This document shows positions 27,999 to 35,761 of a stretch of 64,000 nucleotides of DNA, piece after piece. The notes under the pieces are model-generated. The model made no database searches and was not told the origin of the DNA. It saw nothing but the letters and a program-made list of their open reading frames with translations. The translations under genes were made by a program, and so were the position numbers. Source of the DNA: Flavobacterium sp. LPB0248 (GTDB lineage: Bacteria > Bacteroidota > Bacteroidia > Flavobacteriales > Flavobacteriaceae). Every line of letters starts with the position of its first letter. Within the stretch, counting starts at the first letter, position 1. The stretch lies in the NCBI RefSeq assembly GCF_013388355.1, contig NZ_CP058246.1:2976001-3040000 (forward strand), written 5' to 3'.

Positions 27999-28045
27999 TT
28001 GTTTATTTAAAATTTAATTCTACATTTGCGTATAATTAACGCAAA
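27999..28045 (+). promoter_or_regulatory. Candidate promoter and palindromic operator before prs
   Basis: A TTG (27999-28001), a 19-base spacer and TACATTTG (28021-28028) match the Bacteroidota -33/-7 consensus. Overlapping the -7 box is a palindrome TTTGCGT-N7-ACGCAAA (28025-28045). A repressor bound there would block transcription start. The NrtR-like regulator encoded just upstream is the obvious candidate to bind it. This is read from the sequence and not proven. Confidence 0.55.
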
Positions 28046-28054
28046 CTAAAAACT

Positions 28055-28888
28055 ATGATACTAAATCTCGACCCAAAATTCGCTCCATTTCAAAATCAGG
28101 AAGAAATCAAATTTCAAAGTTTTACATTTTCTGGTGGAGAACCACACATTAAAATTGCTCCAGATTTTGATGTAAATAGAAAAGTAACCATTACACATCG
28201 ATTAAATTCATTCAACGATTTGGGTTTGTTATGCGTTACAGTTGATGCTTTACGCAGAATGGATGTTAAAATCATAGATCTTTTTATTCCGTACTTTCCA
28301 GCCGCAAGACAAGATCGTGTTATGATTCCTGGCGAACCGTTATCTGTAAAAGTATATGCTGATATTATAAACGGAATGCAACTGAACAAAGTTTTTGTTT
28401 TTGATGCGCACTCTGAGGTTACTCCGGCTTTGTTGAATAATAGTACAGTGATTCCGAACTATACTTTCATCAAAGAAGTGTTGAATAGAATTGGTCAAAA
28501 CGTAAAATTAATTTCTCCAGACGGTGGCGCTTTAAAAAAGATTTACAAAGTTTCTGAGTTTTTAGGCGGAGTTGAAGTGGTAGAATGCAGTAAAAGCCGC
28601 GATGTAAAAACAGGAAAATTATCTGGATTTAAAGTTTACGAGGATGATTTAAACGGAATGGATTGTTTAATTGTGGATGATATCTGCGATGGAGGAGGAA
28701 CTTTCGTAGGATTAGCAGAAGAACTAAAAAAGAAAAATGCCGGAAAATTATACTTAGCGGTAAGCCACGGAATTTTTAATAAAGGTTTTGAAGTTTTAAA
28801 CTGCTTCGACGGAATTTTTACCACAAATTCTTTTAAAGATTTTGAAGGAGAAAGTGTTCAGGTAATTGGATTGGATCAATTAGTTTAA
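28055..28888 (+). CDS. prs: Divergent short ribose-phosphate pyrophosphokinase (Prs-like)
   Basis: The protein has 277 residues, shorter than housekeeping Prs (about 310-320). It keeps the ARQDR motif (PYFPAARQDRVM), the SPDGGALKK segment and the PRPP loop CLIVDDICDGGGTFVG. The canonical DLHxxQIQGFF segment is replaced by FDAHSEVTPALLNN. Next to a NAMPT gene, it would supply PRPP for nicotinamide salvage. An alternative is suggested by phage NAD-reconstitution pathways, where Prs-like Adps pyrophosphorylates ADP-ribose. The sequence alone cannot decide between these substrates. It is the first gene after the candidate promoter. Confidence 0.82.
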   Translation: MILNLDPKFAPFQNQEEIKFQSFTFSGGEPHIKIAPDFDVNRKVTITHRLNSFNDLGLLCVTVDALRRMDVKIIDLFIPYFPAARQDRVMIPGEPLSVKVYADIINGMQLNKVFVFDAHSEVTPALLNNSTVIPNYTFIKEVLNRIGQNVKLISPDGGALKKIYKVSEFLGGVEVVECSKSRDVKTGKLSGFKVYEDDLNGMDCLIVDDICDGGGTFVGLAEELKKKNAGKLYLAVSHGIFNKGFEVLNCFDGIFTTNSFKDFEGESVQVIGLDQLV

Positions 28889-29031
28889 ATGTTTCAAGTT
28901 TCAGTTTTCAAGTTCTCTATGTAACGTAAACCTGAAACGAAAAAAAGCTGCTAACCGTTTCAAGTTAAAAACAGTTTTTAAGTTCAGTGAAAAACCTGAA
29001 ACTTTAAACTTGAAATAAAAACACTAACAAA
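28889..29031. repeat. Dispersed TTTCAAGTTTCAG inverted repeat between prs and the NADAR gene
   Basis: TTTCAAGTTTCAGTTTTCAAG near the left end and CCTGAAACTTTAAACTTGAAA near the right end form an imperfect inverted pair. It is the only spacer over 100 bases inside the operon, so partial termination or mRNA processing here is possible. Confidence 0.55.
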
Positions 29032-29559
29032 ATGAAATACAATATAGACAATATAGCTCCAGAAAGTAAATTTTTATTTTTCTGGGGACATCAGCCAAGT
29101 AAAGACGGAACGGTTACTAAAACCTGTTTCAGCCAGTGGTGGTTAAGTTCTTTCGAAGTTAATGGTGTGACTTACAAAACAGCCGAACATTGGATGATGG
29201 CAAAAAAGGCTGAATTATTTAATGATCAGGAAATTTTAGAAAAGATTATAAAATGCAATTCGCCTGCTGAAGCTAAAAAATTAGGACGTAAAGTAAGAAA
29301 CTACGATGATAAAATCTGGTTAGAAAACCGATTTGAAATCGTAAAAGAAGGGAACTATCATAAGTTCAGCCAAAATCTCGATTTGAAAACCTTTCTGTTA
29401 AGCACAAACGATAGAGTCATTGTAGAAGCAAGTCCTGTTGATCCAATTTGGGGAATCGGAATGGCAAGTGATCATACAGAGGCGCTAAATCCTGAGAAGT
29501 GGAAAGGTTTAAATCTTTTAGGTTTTGCTTTAATGGAAGCTCGGGATGAATTAAAATAA
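29032..29559 (+). CDS. NADAR (YbiA-like) family protein
   Basis: The protein has 175 residues and is cytoplasmic. It shows the NADAR/YbiA pattern: FFWGHQPSK at the N-terminus, TCFSQWWLSSFEVNGVTYKT, AEHWMMAKKAELF, and the C-terminal DPIWGIGMA. NADAR proteins are linked to NAD/ADP-ribose metabolism, and some remove ADP-ribose from guanine in nucleic acids. In this operon it stands beside KptA and an ADP-ribosylglycohydrolase, which supports an ADP-ribose-handling role. The substrate is not known. Confidence 0.88.
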   Translation: MKYNIDNIAPESKFLFFWGHQPSKDGTVTKTCFSQWWLSSFEVNGVTYKTAEHWMMAKKAELFNDQEILEKIIKCNSPAEAKKLGRKVRNYDDKIWLENRFEIVKEGNYHKFSQNLDLKTFLLSTNDRVIVEASPVDPIWGIGMASDHTEALNPEKWKGLNLLGFALMEARDELK

Positions 29560-29606
29560 TTAGAAATTAAAAAAATAATATGTTCCATCGGAACATTTCA
29601 TCGGTA

Positions 29607-30155
29607 ATGAATGAAAATATAGCAAAGAGCGTCAGCAAATTTTTGAGTTTGGTGCTCAGACATTCGCCAGAAAAAATCGGATTAAAGTTAGACGAAAACG
29701 GTTGGGCAGATGTCAATGAATTAATAGAAAAATGCACTAAAAAAGGGAATCGTCTCGATGCCGAACTTTTAGATTACGTAGTAGAAAATAACGATAAAAA
29801 GCGTTTCGCTTATAACGAAGATAAAACTAGAATCCGTGCAAGTCAGGGACATTCGATTTCGGTGGAATTGAATTTAGCAGAAACAGAACCTCTAGAATAT
29901 CTGTATCACGGAACTGTTGGAAAATTCATGGAGAGTATTCAGAAAGAAGGCTTAAAAAAAATGAGCCGTCAGCATGTACATCTTTCCAAAGACAAAGAAA
30001 CCGCAACAAAAGTAGGAAGCAGAAGAGGAATTCCGCAAATTTTAACTGTTAGAAGTGGTGCCATGTACAGAGACGGATTTAAATTTTATTTGTCTGAAAA
30101 CAATGTTTGGTTGACAGATGAAGTTCCTTCAAAGTATATCGAGTTTAAATCTTAA
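29607..30155 (+). CDS. kptA: RNA 2'-phosphotransferase, Tpt1/KptA family
   Basis: From ATG 29607 the protein has 182 residues and starts as the family does (MNENIAKSVSKFLSLVLRHS). An upstream ATG at 29580 would add nine residues. Conserved segments are LRHSPEKIGL, RASQGHSI (usually RANQGHS), LYHGT and MSRQHVHLS. The enzyme transfers an internal RNA 2'-phosphate to NAD, releasing nicotinamide and ADP-ribose 1'',2''-cyclic phosphate. Bacteria lack the yeast tRNA-splicing pathway, so its target is an open question. The nicotinamide released could feed the NAMPT encoded at the end of the operon. Confidence 0.93.
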   Translation: MNENIAKSVSKFLSLVLRHSPEKIGLKLDENGWADVNELIEKCTKKGNRLDAELLDYVVENNDKKRFAYNEDKTRIRASQGHSISVELNLAETEPLEYLYHGTVGKFMESIQKEGLKKMSRQHVHLSKDKETATKVGSRRGIPQILTVRSGAMYRDGFKFYLSENNVWLTDEVPSKYIEFKS

Positions 30156-30174
30156 ATAATCAAAAACAACAATT

Positions 30175-31014
30175 ATGATTTTAGAAGCAGCAATAGGCGA
30201 TGCATACGGTGCGGGTTTTGAGTTTAGAGATTTAGATTTTATTTCTAAAAACAACAATCTGACTCAGTATGATAAACACGGAATGTATACAGAGATTTAT
30301 AAAAAATATACTGATGATACTCAAATGGCAATTGCGATTTCAGAATTGCTTTTAGAAGATGATAATTGGAACGAGATTAAAGTTGCAGATAAGTTTGTTG
30401 AGGTATTTCATAGAGATAAAAGACGCGGTTATTCAGACCGTGTTTACAATGCTTTAGATGCCAGTAAAAACGGTTCCGATTTTATCAAAATAATCGATAA
30501 TGGAAGTAGCGGAAATGGTTCTGCCATGAGAGCATATTCAATTGGACATTTAAAAGATATCAAACAAATACTTGAGTTTTGTGAGATTCAGGCGAAAACT
30601 TCTCATAATACTGTTGAAGGAATTAGCTGTGCAAAACGCATTGCGTTGGCAGTTCATTATTTTAAGTATAATCTTGGTGATGGATCTACTTTGATAGATT
30701 TCTTGAACGAGACTTTAAAAGAGAATGAAAACTACAGAATTACTTCTCCAATTGATATGCATGGATATCCAACCACACAAGCTGTGATTAAAATGGTTTC
30801 TGAAGCTGTTTCTATGAATGATTGTCTAAAAACAGGAATTGGTTATGGTGGAGATACTGATACCGTTGCAGCATTGTCTATGGCAATTTTAAGTCAGAAA
30901 CAGAATTGTGAGAAGACATTGCCTTTGTTTCTTTATGAAGAATTAGAGAATGATAAATTCGGAAAAGATTTTCTGATTCAATTGGATACTGCACTGAACG
31001 ACAAGTTTAGATAA
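30175..31014 (+). CDS. ADP-ribosylglycohydrolase (DraG/ARH family)
   Basis: The protein has 279 residues with the ARH signature: AIGDAYGAGFEF at the start, the first metal site YTDDTQMA, and the second GYGGDTDTVAALSMAIL near the C-terminus. The family hydrolyses ADP-ribose from proteins, or related ADP-ribosyl compounds, using two Mg ions. It follows kptA by 19 bases. Unlike DraG systems, no ADP-ribosyltransferase gene is adjacent, so it may act on products made elsewhere, on small molecules, or on foreign modifications. Confidence 0.92.
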   Translation: MILEAAIGDAYGAGFEFRDLDFISKNNNLTQYDKHGMYTEIYKKYTDDTQMAIAISELLLEDDNWNEIKVADKFVEVFHRDKRRGYSDRVYNALDASKNGSDFIKIIDNGSSGNGSAMRAYSIGHLKDIKQILEFCEIQAKTSHNTVEGISCAKRIALAVHYFKYNLGDGSTLIDFLNETLKENENYRITSPIDMHGYPTTQAVIKMVSEAVSMNDCLKTGIGYGGDTDTVAALSMAILSQKQNCEKTLPLFLYEELENDKFGKDFLIQLDTALNDKFR

Positions 31015-31053
31015 TCTTGAAAAAACTTTTTAGTAATTATAAATGTATTTGTT

Positions 31054-31611
31054 ATGCTAAACATCATTAATGAAGGATTGGAAATTTATACAATTGATAA
31101 TTTTCTCACAGTAGAGGAATGTAATAAATTGATTGAGCAAAGTGAACAAATAGGCTTTGAAGAAGCGGGAGTAAATGTAGATGGTGCACAAAAAATGATG
31201 AAAATGGTACGAAATAATGAACGTATTATGTATGAAGATCATGAATATGCTTCTTTATTATGGCAAAAATTACAGCATTATGTTAAGCCCGAAATAGAAA
31301 ATAGTAAAGCTTCAGGATTAAACGAAATGTTCCGATTTTATAAATATAATCCAAGTCAGCGTTTTAAAATGCACCGCGATGGGAGTTTTAAACGAAATGA
31401 ATCTGAATTTAGTTTTTATACATTTATGATTTATTTGAATGAGGGATATGAAGGAGGAGAAACCAAATTTGCTTCGGGGGAAATTATTACGCCGAAAACA
31501 GGAACAGCACTTATTTTTGAACATAGCCAACGTCATGAAGGAGCACCTTTGATTTCGGGAATTAAGTATGTTTTAAGAAGTGATGTTATGTATAAACTTA
31601 ATGACGTGTAA
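31054..31611 (+). CDS. 2-oxoglutarate/Fe(II) oxygenase, prolyl-4-hydroxylase type
   Basis: The protein has 185 residues. The Fe ligands are His107 and Asp109 (MHRDG) and His161 (EHSQRHEGAP). Arg175 (YVLRSDVMY) should bind 2-oxoglutarate. YLNEGYEGGETKF is typical of P4Hc domains. It would hydroxylate a protein or other substrate in the cytoplasm. Its place inside an NAD/ADP-ribose operon is not explained by known pathways. Only 3 bases separate it from the next gene. Confidence 0.87.
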   Translation: MLNIINEGLEIYTIDNFLTVEECNKLIEQSEQIGFEEAGVNVDGAQKMMKMVRNNERIMYEDHEYASLLWQKLQHYVKPEIENSKASGLNEMFRFYKYNPSQRFKMHRDGSFKRNESEFSFYTFMIYLNEGYEGGETKFASGEIITPKTGTALIFEHSQRHEGAPLISGIKYVLRSDVMYKLNDV

Positions 31612-31614
31612 TTA

Positions 31615-32346
31615 ATGAAAAGAACGTTAGTTTTTGGAGACATTCACGGCGGATTAAAAGCATTAATTCAGTTATTGGAAAGAACTGAATATTCAGAAAA
31701 GGACCGATTTGTTTTTCTCGGAGATTATGTTGACGGCTGGAGCGAATCTAAACAACTGATCGATTTTCTTATTGATTTATCTCAAAAACAGGAATGTATT
31801 TTTATAAAAGGAAATCATGATGCCTGGTGTCAGGAATGGTTACAGAATAATATTATAAACGACATTTGGTTTTTGCACGGAGGAAAATCGACTATAGAAA
31901 GTTATAAGGGAATTGATTCTTCAGATAAAGAAAAGCATCTCGAATTCTTCAACGGAATGAAAGATTACTTTGTAGACGAAAACAATAATTTGTTTATTCA
32001 TGCTGGATTTTCATCTATGCATGGTCCAGAAAAAGAACATTACAAAACTAATTATTCCTGGGATAGAACACTTTGGGAAATGGCTTTAACGATGGATGAA
32101 AGAATCCAAAAAGATTCACTTTCATATCCAAAACGATTGTTGCTTTTTAATGAAATTTATATCGGTCACACACCAACATTGCATTATGATGTTGAAATCC
32201 CAATGCAAGGCTGCAATGTTTGGAATATTGATACAGGAGCAGGTTTTTATGGAAAATTAAGTTGTATAGATATTCAAACAAAAGAATTTTGGCAGAGTGA
32301 TGCTGTGCAGACATTTTATCCAAATGAAAAAGGAAGAAATAAATAG
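31615..32346 (+). CDS. PP2A-like metallophosphatase
   Basis: The protein has 243 residues with all calcineurin-type metallophosphoesterase motifs: FGDIHGG (residue 8 on), FLGDYVDGW, IKGNHDAW, and the C-terminal IGHTPT. It has no signal peptide. Family members include protein phosphatases, diadenosine-tetraphosphate hydrolases and the phosphatase module of bacterial Pnkp RNA-repair enzymes. With KptA nearby, a role on RNA ends or on ADP-ribose cyclic phosphate is plausible but inferred. It begins 3 bases after the oxygenase stop. Confidence 0.87.
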   Translation: MKRTLVFGDIHGGLKALIQLLERTEYSEKDRFVFLGDYVDGWSESKQLIDFLIDLSQKQECIFIKGNHDAWCQEWLQNNIINDIWFLHGGKSTIESYKGIDSSDKEKHLEFFNGMKDYFVDENNNLFIHAGFSSMHGPEKEHYKTNYSWDRTLWEMALTMDERIQKDSLSYPKRLLLFNEIYIGHTPTLHYDVEIPMQGCNVWNIDTGAGFYGKLSCIDIQTKEFWQSDAVQTFYPNEKGRNK

Positions 32347-32348
32347 TC

Positions 32349-32810
32349 ATGAAGAAAATTTATAAAGCGCCAGAAGCAATTCCCTTGCAAATTGATTTAA
32401 AAACCATTTTCTTAGCAGGTTCTATAGAGATGGATAAAGCAGTTGATTGGCAGAAAAAATGCGAAGAGTTACTGCAAGATCAATTTGTTGTTTTTAATCC
32501 AAGAAGAAATGAATGGGATAGCAGCTGGTCACAAACCATAGAAAATGTTCATTTTAAGGAACAGGTAAGTTGGGAACTTGAGGCACTTGAAAAAGCAGAT
32601 ACTATTATTATGTATTTTGCAGAAAATACAATGTCGCCAATATCGTTGCTAGAGTTTGGGCTTTATGCGCAATCGAATAAAATGAAAGTAGTTGTCGAAG
32701 AGAATTTCTGGCGAAAAGGCAATATTGATATTGTTTGCGAAAGATATTCGGTACAACAATTTAAAACATTAGATGAGTTGATTCAAAATTTATTAAATAA
32801 AAATATATGA
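32349..32810 (+). CDS. Nucleoside 2-deoxyribosyltransferase-like protein
   Basis: The protein has 153 residues. It shows TIFLAGSIEM at the first strand, FNPRRNEWDSSW, and SPISLLEFGLYAQ, where the Glu corresponds to the catalytic Glu of nucleoside deoxyribosyltransferases. TIF chemistry in this fold covers cleavage or transfer at N-glycosidic bonds, so nicotinamide- or adenine-ribosyl compounds are possible substrates. Its TGA stop overlaps the next ATG (ATGA), so it is translationally coupled to the NAMPT gene. Confidence 0.8.
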   Translation: MKKIYKAPEAIPLQIDLKTIFLAGSIEMDKAVDWQKKCEELLQDQFVVFNPRRNEWDSSWSQTIENVHFKEQVSWELEALEKADTIIMYFAENTMSPISLLEFGLYAQSNKMKVVVEENFWRKGNIDIVCERYSVQQFKTLDELIQNLLNKNI

Positions 32811-34276
32811 ACCCACTATTATTAACCGACGGTTACAAAGTTGACCACAGAAGACAATATCCAGACGGAACAACATTAGTATATTCTAACTGGACTCCTC
32901 GTAAATCTAGATTAGAAGAAGTTGATGAAGTTGTGTTCTTCGGATTACAGTATTTCATCAAAAAATATATTATTCATGACTTTGAAGAGTATTTCTTTAA
33001 GAAATCAAAAGAAGAAGTTGTTGCAAAATACGCTCGAAGAATCAATAATTATTTAGGCGAAAACCAAGTTGGTACAAAACATATCGAAGATTTGCATGAT
33101 TTAGGATACATTCCGATGGTTTTTAAAGCTTTGCCAGAAGGAGCAAGCGTTCCTTTGAGAGTGCCAATGTTTACGATGTATAATACCATTCCAGAGTTTT
33201 TCTGGCTGACCAATTATTTCGAAACGTTGCTTTCTGCTGTAATTTGGCTTCCTTGCAACTCAGCAACAATTGCAAAAGAGTATAGAAAAGTTTTAGATAA
33301 ATATGCAGATCAGACTTCATCTGTTCCGGAATTTGTAGATTGGCAAGCGCACGATTTCTCAATGAGAGGAATGGGCGGAATTGAAGCGGCTTTAACTTCT
33401 GCATCAGGACACTTATTGAGCTTCACAGGTTCTGATACTATTCCAGCAATAGATTTCTTAGAAGAATATTACAAAGCCAACTCAGATCAGGAATTGGTTG
33501 CAGGTTCAGTGGCAGCAACGGAACACTCTGTTATGTGTATGGGAACTACGGAAGGCGAGTACGAAACTTTTAAAAGATTAATTACAGAAGTTTACCAAAA
33601 AGGAATTGTTTCTATCGTTTCTGATACTTGGGATTTATGGAAGGTTTTAACGGATTATCTTCCAAGATTAAGAGAAGATATCGTTTCAAGAGAAGGAAAG
33701 GTCGTAATTCGTCCTGATAGTGGTGATCCAGTTGATATTATCTGTGGAAATCCAAACGGAAAAACAGAACAAGAGAAAAAAGGTGTTATCGAATTGCTTT
33801 GGGATGTTTTTGGTGGAACAACAAATGCGAAAGGATTCAAAGAATTGGTTCCGCAAATTGGTGCTATTTATGGAGACAGTATTACGGTAGCAAGAGCGAC
33901 TCAAATCTGCGAAAGACTAAAAGAAAAAGGATTTGCTTCAACGAATGTTGTTTTAGGAATCGGATCTTTTACTTATCAATATAATACCAGAGATACTTTC
34001 GGATTTGCAATGAAAGCAACTTATGGAGAAGTAAACGGAGAGGGAAGAGCGATTTTCAAAGATCCGATTACAGACGACGGAACGAAAAAATCGGCTAAAG
34101 GATTAATGAAAATTGATTTAATTGATGGCAAGTATCATTTAACTGATAATGTTTCTTGGGAAGAAGAAAAACAAGGCGAATTGAAAGAAGTTTTCAGAGA
34201 TGGAAAACTTTTGATAGATCAATCGCTGAGTGAAATCAGAACGAGAGTAAAAAATGAAGTAAGTATCGAAGCTTAA
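32807..34276 (+). CDS. nadV: Nicotinamide phosphoribosyltransferase (NAMPT/NadV)
   Basis: The protein has 489 residues, typical NAMPT length. Family segments are LLTDGYKVDHRRQYP, FFGLQYFIKKYI, FRGVSS-like MRGMGGIEAA, and VIRPDSGDP. Asp210 in TGSDT matches the human NAMPT Asp219 that selects nicotinamide over nicotinate, and His240 (ATEHSVMC) matches the catalytic His. It converts nicotinamide and PRPP to NMN. Together with the Prs-like gene it makes a salvage pair. Phage Namat, a NAMPT relative using ADP-ribose pyrophosphate, is an alternative. It ends the operon at a strong terminator. Confidence 0.92.
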   Translation: MNPLLLTDGYKVDHRRQYPDGTTLVYSNWTPRKSRLEEVDEVVFFGLQYFIKKYIIHDFEEYFFKKSKEEVVAKYARRINNYLGENQVGTKHIEDLHDLGYIPMVFKALPEGASVPLRVPMFTMYNTIPEFFWLTNYFETLLSAVIWLPCNSATIAKEYRKVLDKYADQTSSVPEFVDWQAHDFSMRGMGGIEAALTSASGHLLSFTGSDTIPAIDFLEEYYKANSDQELVAGSVAATEHSVMCMGTTEGEYETFKRLITEVYQKGIVSIVSDTWDLWKVLTDYLPRLREDIVSREGKVVIRPDSGDPVDIICGNPNGKTEQEKKGVIELLWDVFGGTTNAKGFKELVPQIGAIYGDSITVARATQICERLKEKGFASTNVVLGIGSFTYQYNTRDTFGFAMKATYGEVNGEGRAIFKDPITDDGTKKSAKGLMKIDLIDGKYHLTDNVSWEEEKQGELKEVFRDGKLLIDQSLSEIRTRVKNEVSIEA

Positions 34277-34285
34277 TTATAAAAC

Positions 34286-34316
34286 GAAAGCCTGAATGTA
34301 AGTTCAGGCTTTTTTT
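34286..34316 (+). terminator. Terminator of the NAD/ADP-ribose operon
   Basis: AAAGCCTGAA and TTCAGGCTTT form a 10-base stem with a 6-base loop and a T-run. It lies 10 bases after the nadV stop. Confidence 0.88.
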
Positions 34317-34340
34317 GTGATTTGAGTTTTTTACGTTCTG

Positions 34341-34445
34341 TTTGTTATTTCGACGAAGGAGAAATCTTCGCAAGTATTTCCACTTAGAGAATCGCCAATC
34401 TTTGTCGAGTTTCGAGTGTGATTTCTCCCTCGTCGAAATGACAAA
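34341..34445. repeat. Diverged copy of the 100-base inverted-arm element
   Basis: TTTGTTATTTCGACGAAGG begins the left arm, and CCCTCGTCGAAATGACAAA ends the right arm. They pair over about 25 bases with two G-T pairs. The loop shares ATCTTTGTCGA and CGAGTGTGATT with the element at 15941. It lies between convergent nadV and nadD. Confidence 0.8.
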
Positions 34446-34498
34446 ATTGTGTGAAATAAAAAAAAACTCCAGTTAAAACTGGAGGTAATTCAAATTCA

Positions 34499-35080
34499 TT
34501 ATTTTTTATAAAAATTATTATGATCAATATATTCCCAAACCTTTGGAGGCAATAAAGGCTGGATATTTTTACCTTCTTTAATGCTGTTTCGAATAAAAGT
34601 TGAAGAGATTTCTACAATTGGCGCATCAATTACATGAATTTTGGGATGCGATTTTAATTCGACATTTTCAGGTTCGTCAGAAATACGCGGATACACATAA
34701 ATATCATGATTCTCAAGAATTACTTCATAGTTTCTCCATTTATGAAGCGTTTTCAGATTGTCTTCGCCCATAATCAACGAAAATTCATGAGTGGGATATT
34801 TTTCTTTAAGATGAGCAAGTGTAATTATGGTATAACTCGGCTGAGGCAGCTTAAACTCGATATCAGATGGTTTTATCTTTGTGTAATCTTCTGTTGCCAG
34901 ATAAACCATTTGCAGACGCTGCTGATCGTCTAATAATGTCGATTTCTTTTTTAACGGATTATGAGGTGTAACAACCATCCAAATCTGATCTAAATCTGCA
35001 AACTCTGCCATATGATTGGCAATGATCAAATGACCAACATGTATAGGGTTATATGTTCCGAAGTAAAGACCTATTTTCAT
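34499..35080 (-). CDS. nadD: Nicotinate-nucleotide adenylyltransferase
   Basis: The protein has 193 residues, normal length. The nucleotidyltransferase motif GTYNPIHVGH is at residues 8-17, and the second motif ISSTFIRNSI is near residue 160. It adenylylates nicotinate mononucleotide to deamido-NAD in the cytoplasm. It converges on the nadV operon, so the last steps of NAD synthesis are encoded close together although on opposite strands. Whether it also accepts NMN is unknown. It probably shares a transcript with gmk and the YicC-family gene. Confidence 0.94.
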   Translation of the reverse strand: MKIGLYFGTYNPIHVGHLIIANHMAEFADLDQIWMVVTPHNPLKKKSTLLDDQQRLQMVYLATEDYTKIKPSDIEFKLPQPSYTIITLAHLKEKYPTHEFSLIMGEDNLKTLHKWRNYEVILENHDIYVYPRISDEPENVELKSHPKIHVIDAPIVEISSTFIRNSIKEGKNIQPLLPPKVWEYIDHNNFYKK

Positions 35081-35099
35081 TTTTTATAGTTTCACCGAG

Positions 35100-35180
35100 A
35101 GTCGCTAAGATAGCACAAAGATTCGCAAAGTTTAAAAAACCTTTTGCGAATCTCTGTGTTTGTCTTCGTGAATCTTTGCG
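35100..35180. repeat. Dispersed CAAAGATTCGCAAAG inverted repeat
   Basis: CACAAAGATTCGCAAAG and CTTTGCGAATCTCTGTG-like sequences (the right arm reads TTTTGCGAATCTCTGTG) are inverted around an A-rich loop, followed by GAATCTTTGCG. It occupies the nadD-gmk spacer. Confidence 0.6.
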
Positions 35181-35188
35181 TAATAAAA

Positions 35189-35761
35189 TTACTTATTTAT
35201 GAACTCTTTTACTAATTGATAAGCCTCTTCTTTAGCTGTATCTAAATCGTAGTTTTTAATAATAGTGTCAAATTGAGGTGCAGTTGCCAATTCAACCGAA
35301 GCTTTTGCAATACGCATATTGATTTTATCATCGCTTTCTGTAGAACGCTGTTTTAATCTGCGCTTTAGTTCGTCAACACTTGGTGGTTTTACGAAAACGG
35401 CTAAAGTTTGTTCTGGAAATTTATGTTTAATACGTAATCCTCCAGCGACATCAATATCAAAAATCACGTTTTTTCCCATAGCCCAGATTCTTTCGATTTC
35501 TGATTTTAAAGTGCCATAGAAATTATCACGGTAAACTTCTTCCCATTCTAGGAATTCTTCTGCTTTGATATGTTTTTTGAATTGTTCTAGCGAAATGAAA
35601 TAATAATCTTTTCCATGTTCTTCCTCTCCGCGTGGGTCGCGTGAAGCTGCTGAGATCGAAAATTCTAGATTTAAATCTTCTTTCCCAAGTAAATGCTTTA
35701 CGATAGTTGTTTTTCCTGAGCCTGAGGGTGCCGAAAAAACAATTAATTTTCCTTTGTTCAT
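35189..35761 (-). CDS. gmk: Guanylate kinase
   Basis: The protein has 190 residues. It has the P-loop SAPSGSGKTTIVKH, the GMP-binding segment SRDPRGEEEHGKDYYFIS, and the VIFDIDVAGG strand. It phosphorylates GMP to GDP. It lies between nadD and the YicC-family gene on the same strand. Confidence 0.96.
   Translation of the reverse strand: MNKGKLIVFSAPSGSGKTTIVKHLLGKEDLNLEFSISAASRDPRGEEEHGKDYYFISLEQFKKHIKAEEFLEWEEVYRDNFYGTLKSEIERIWAMGKNVIFDIDVAGGLRIKHKFPEQTLAVFVKPPSVDELKRRLKQRSTESDDKINMRIAKASVELATAPQFDTIIKNYDLDTAKEEAYQLVKEFINK

Noticed and set aside
30175-31014. DraT-DraG type nitrogenase control pair
   Set aside because: No DraT-like transferase and no nif genes are in the window.
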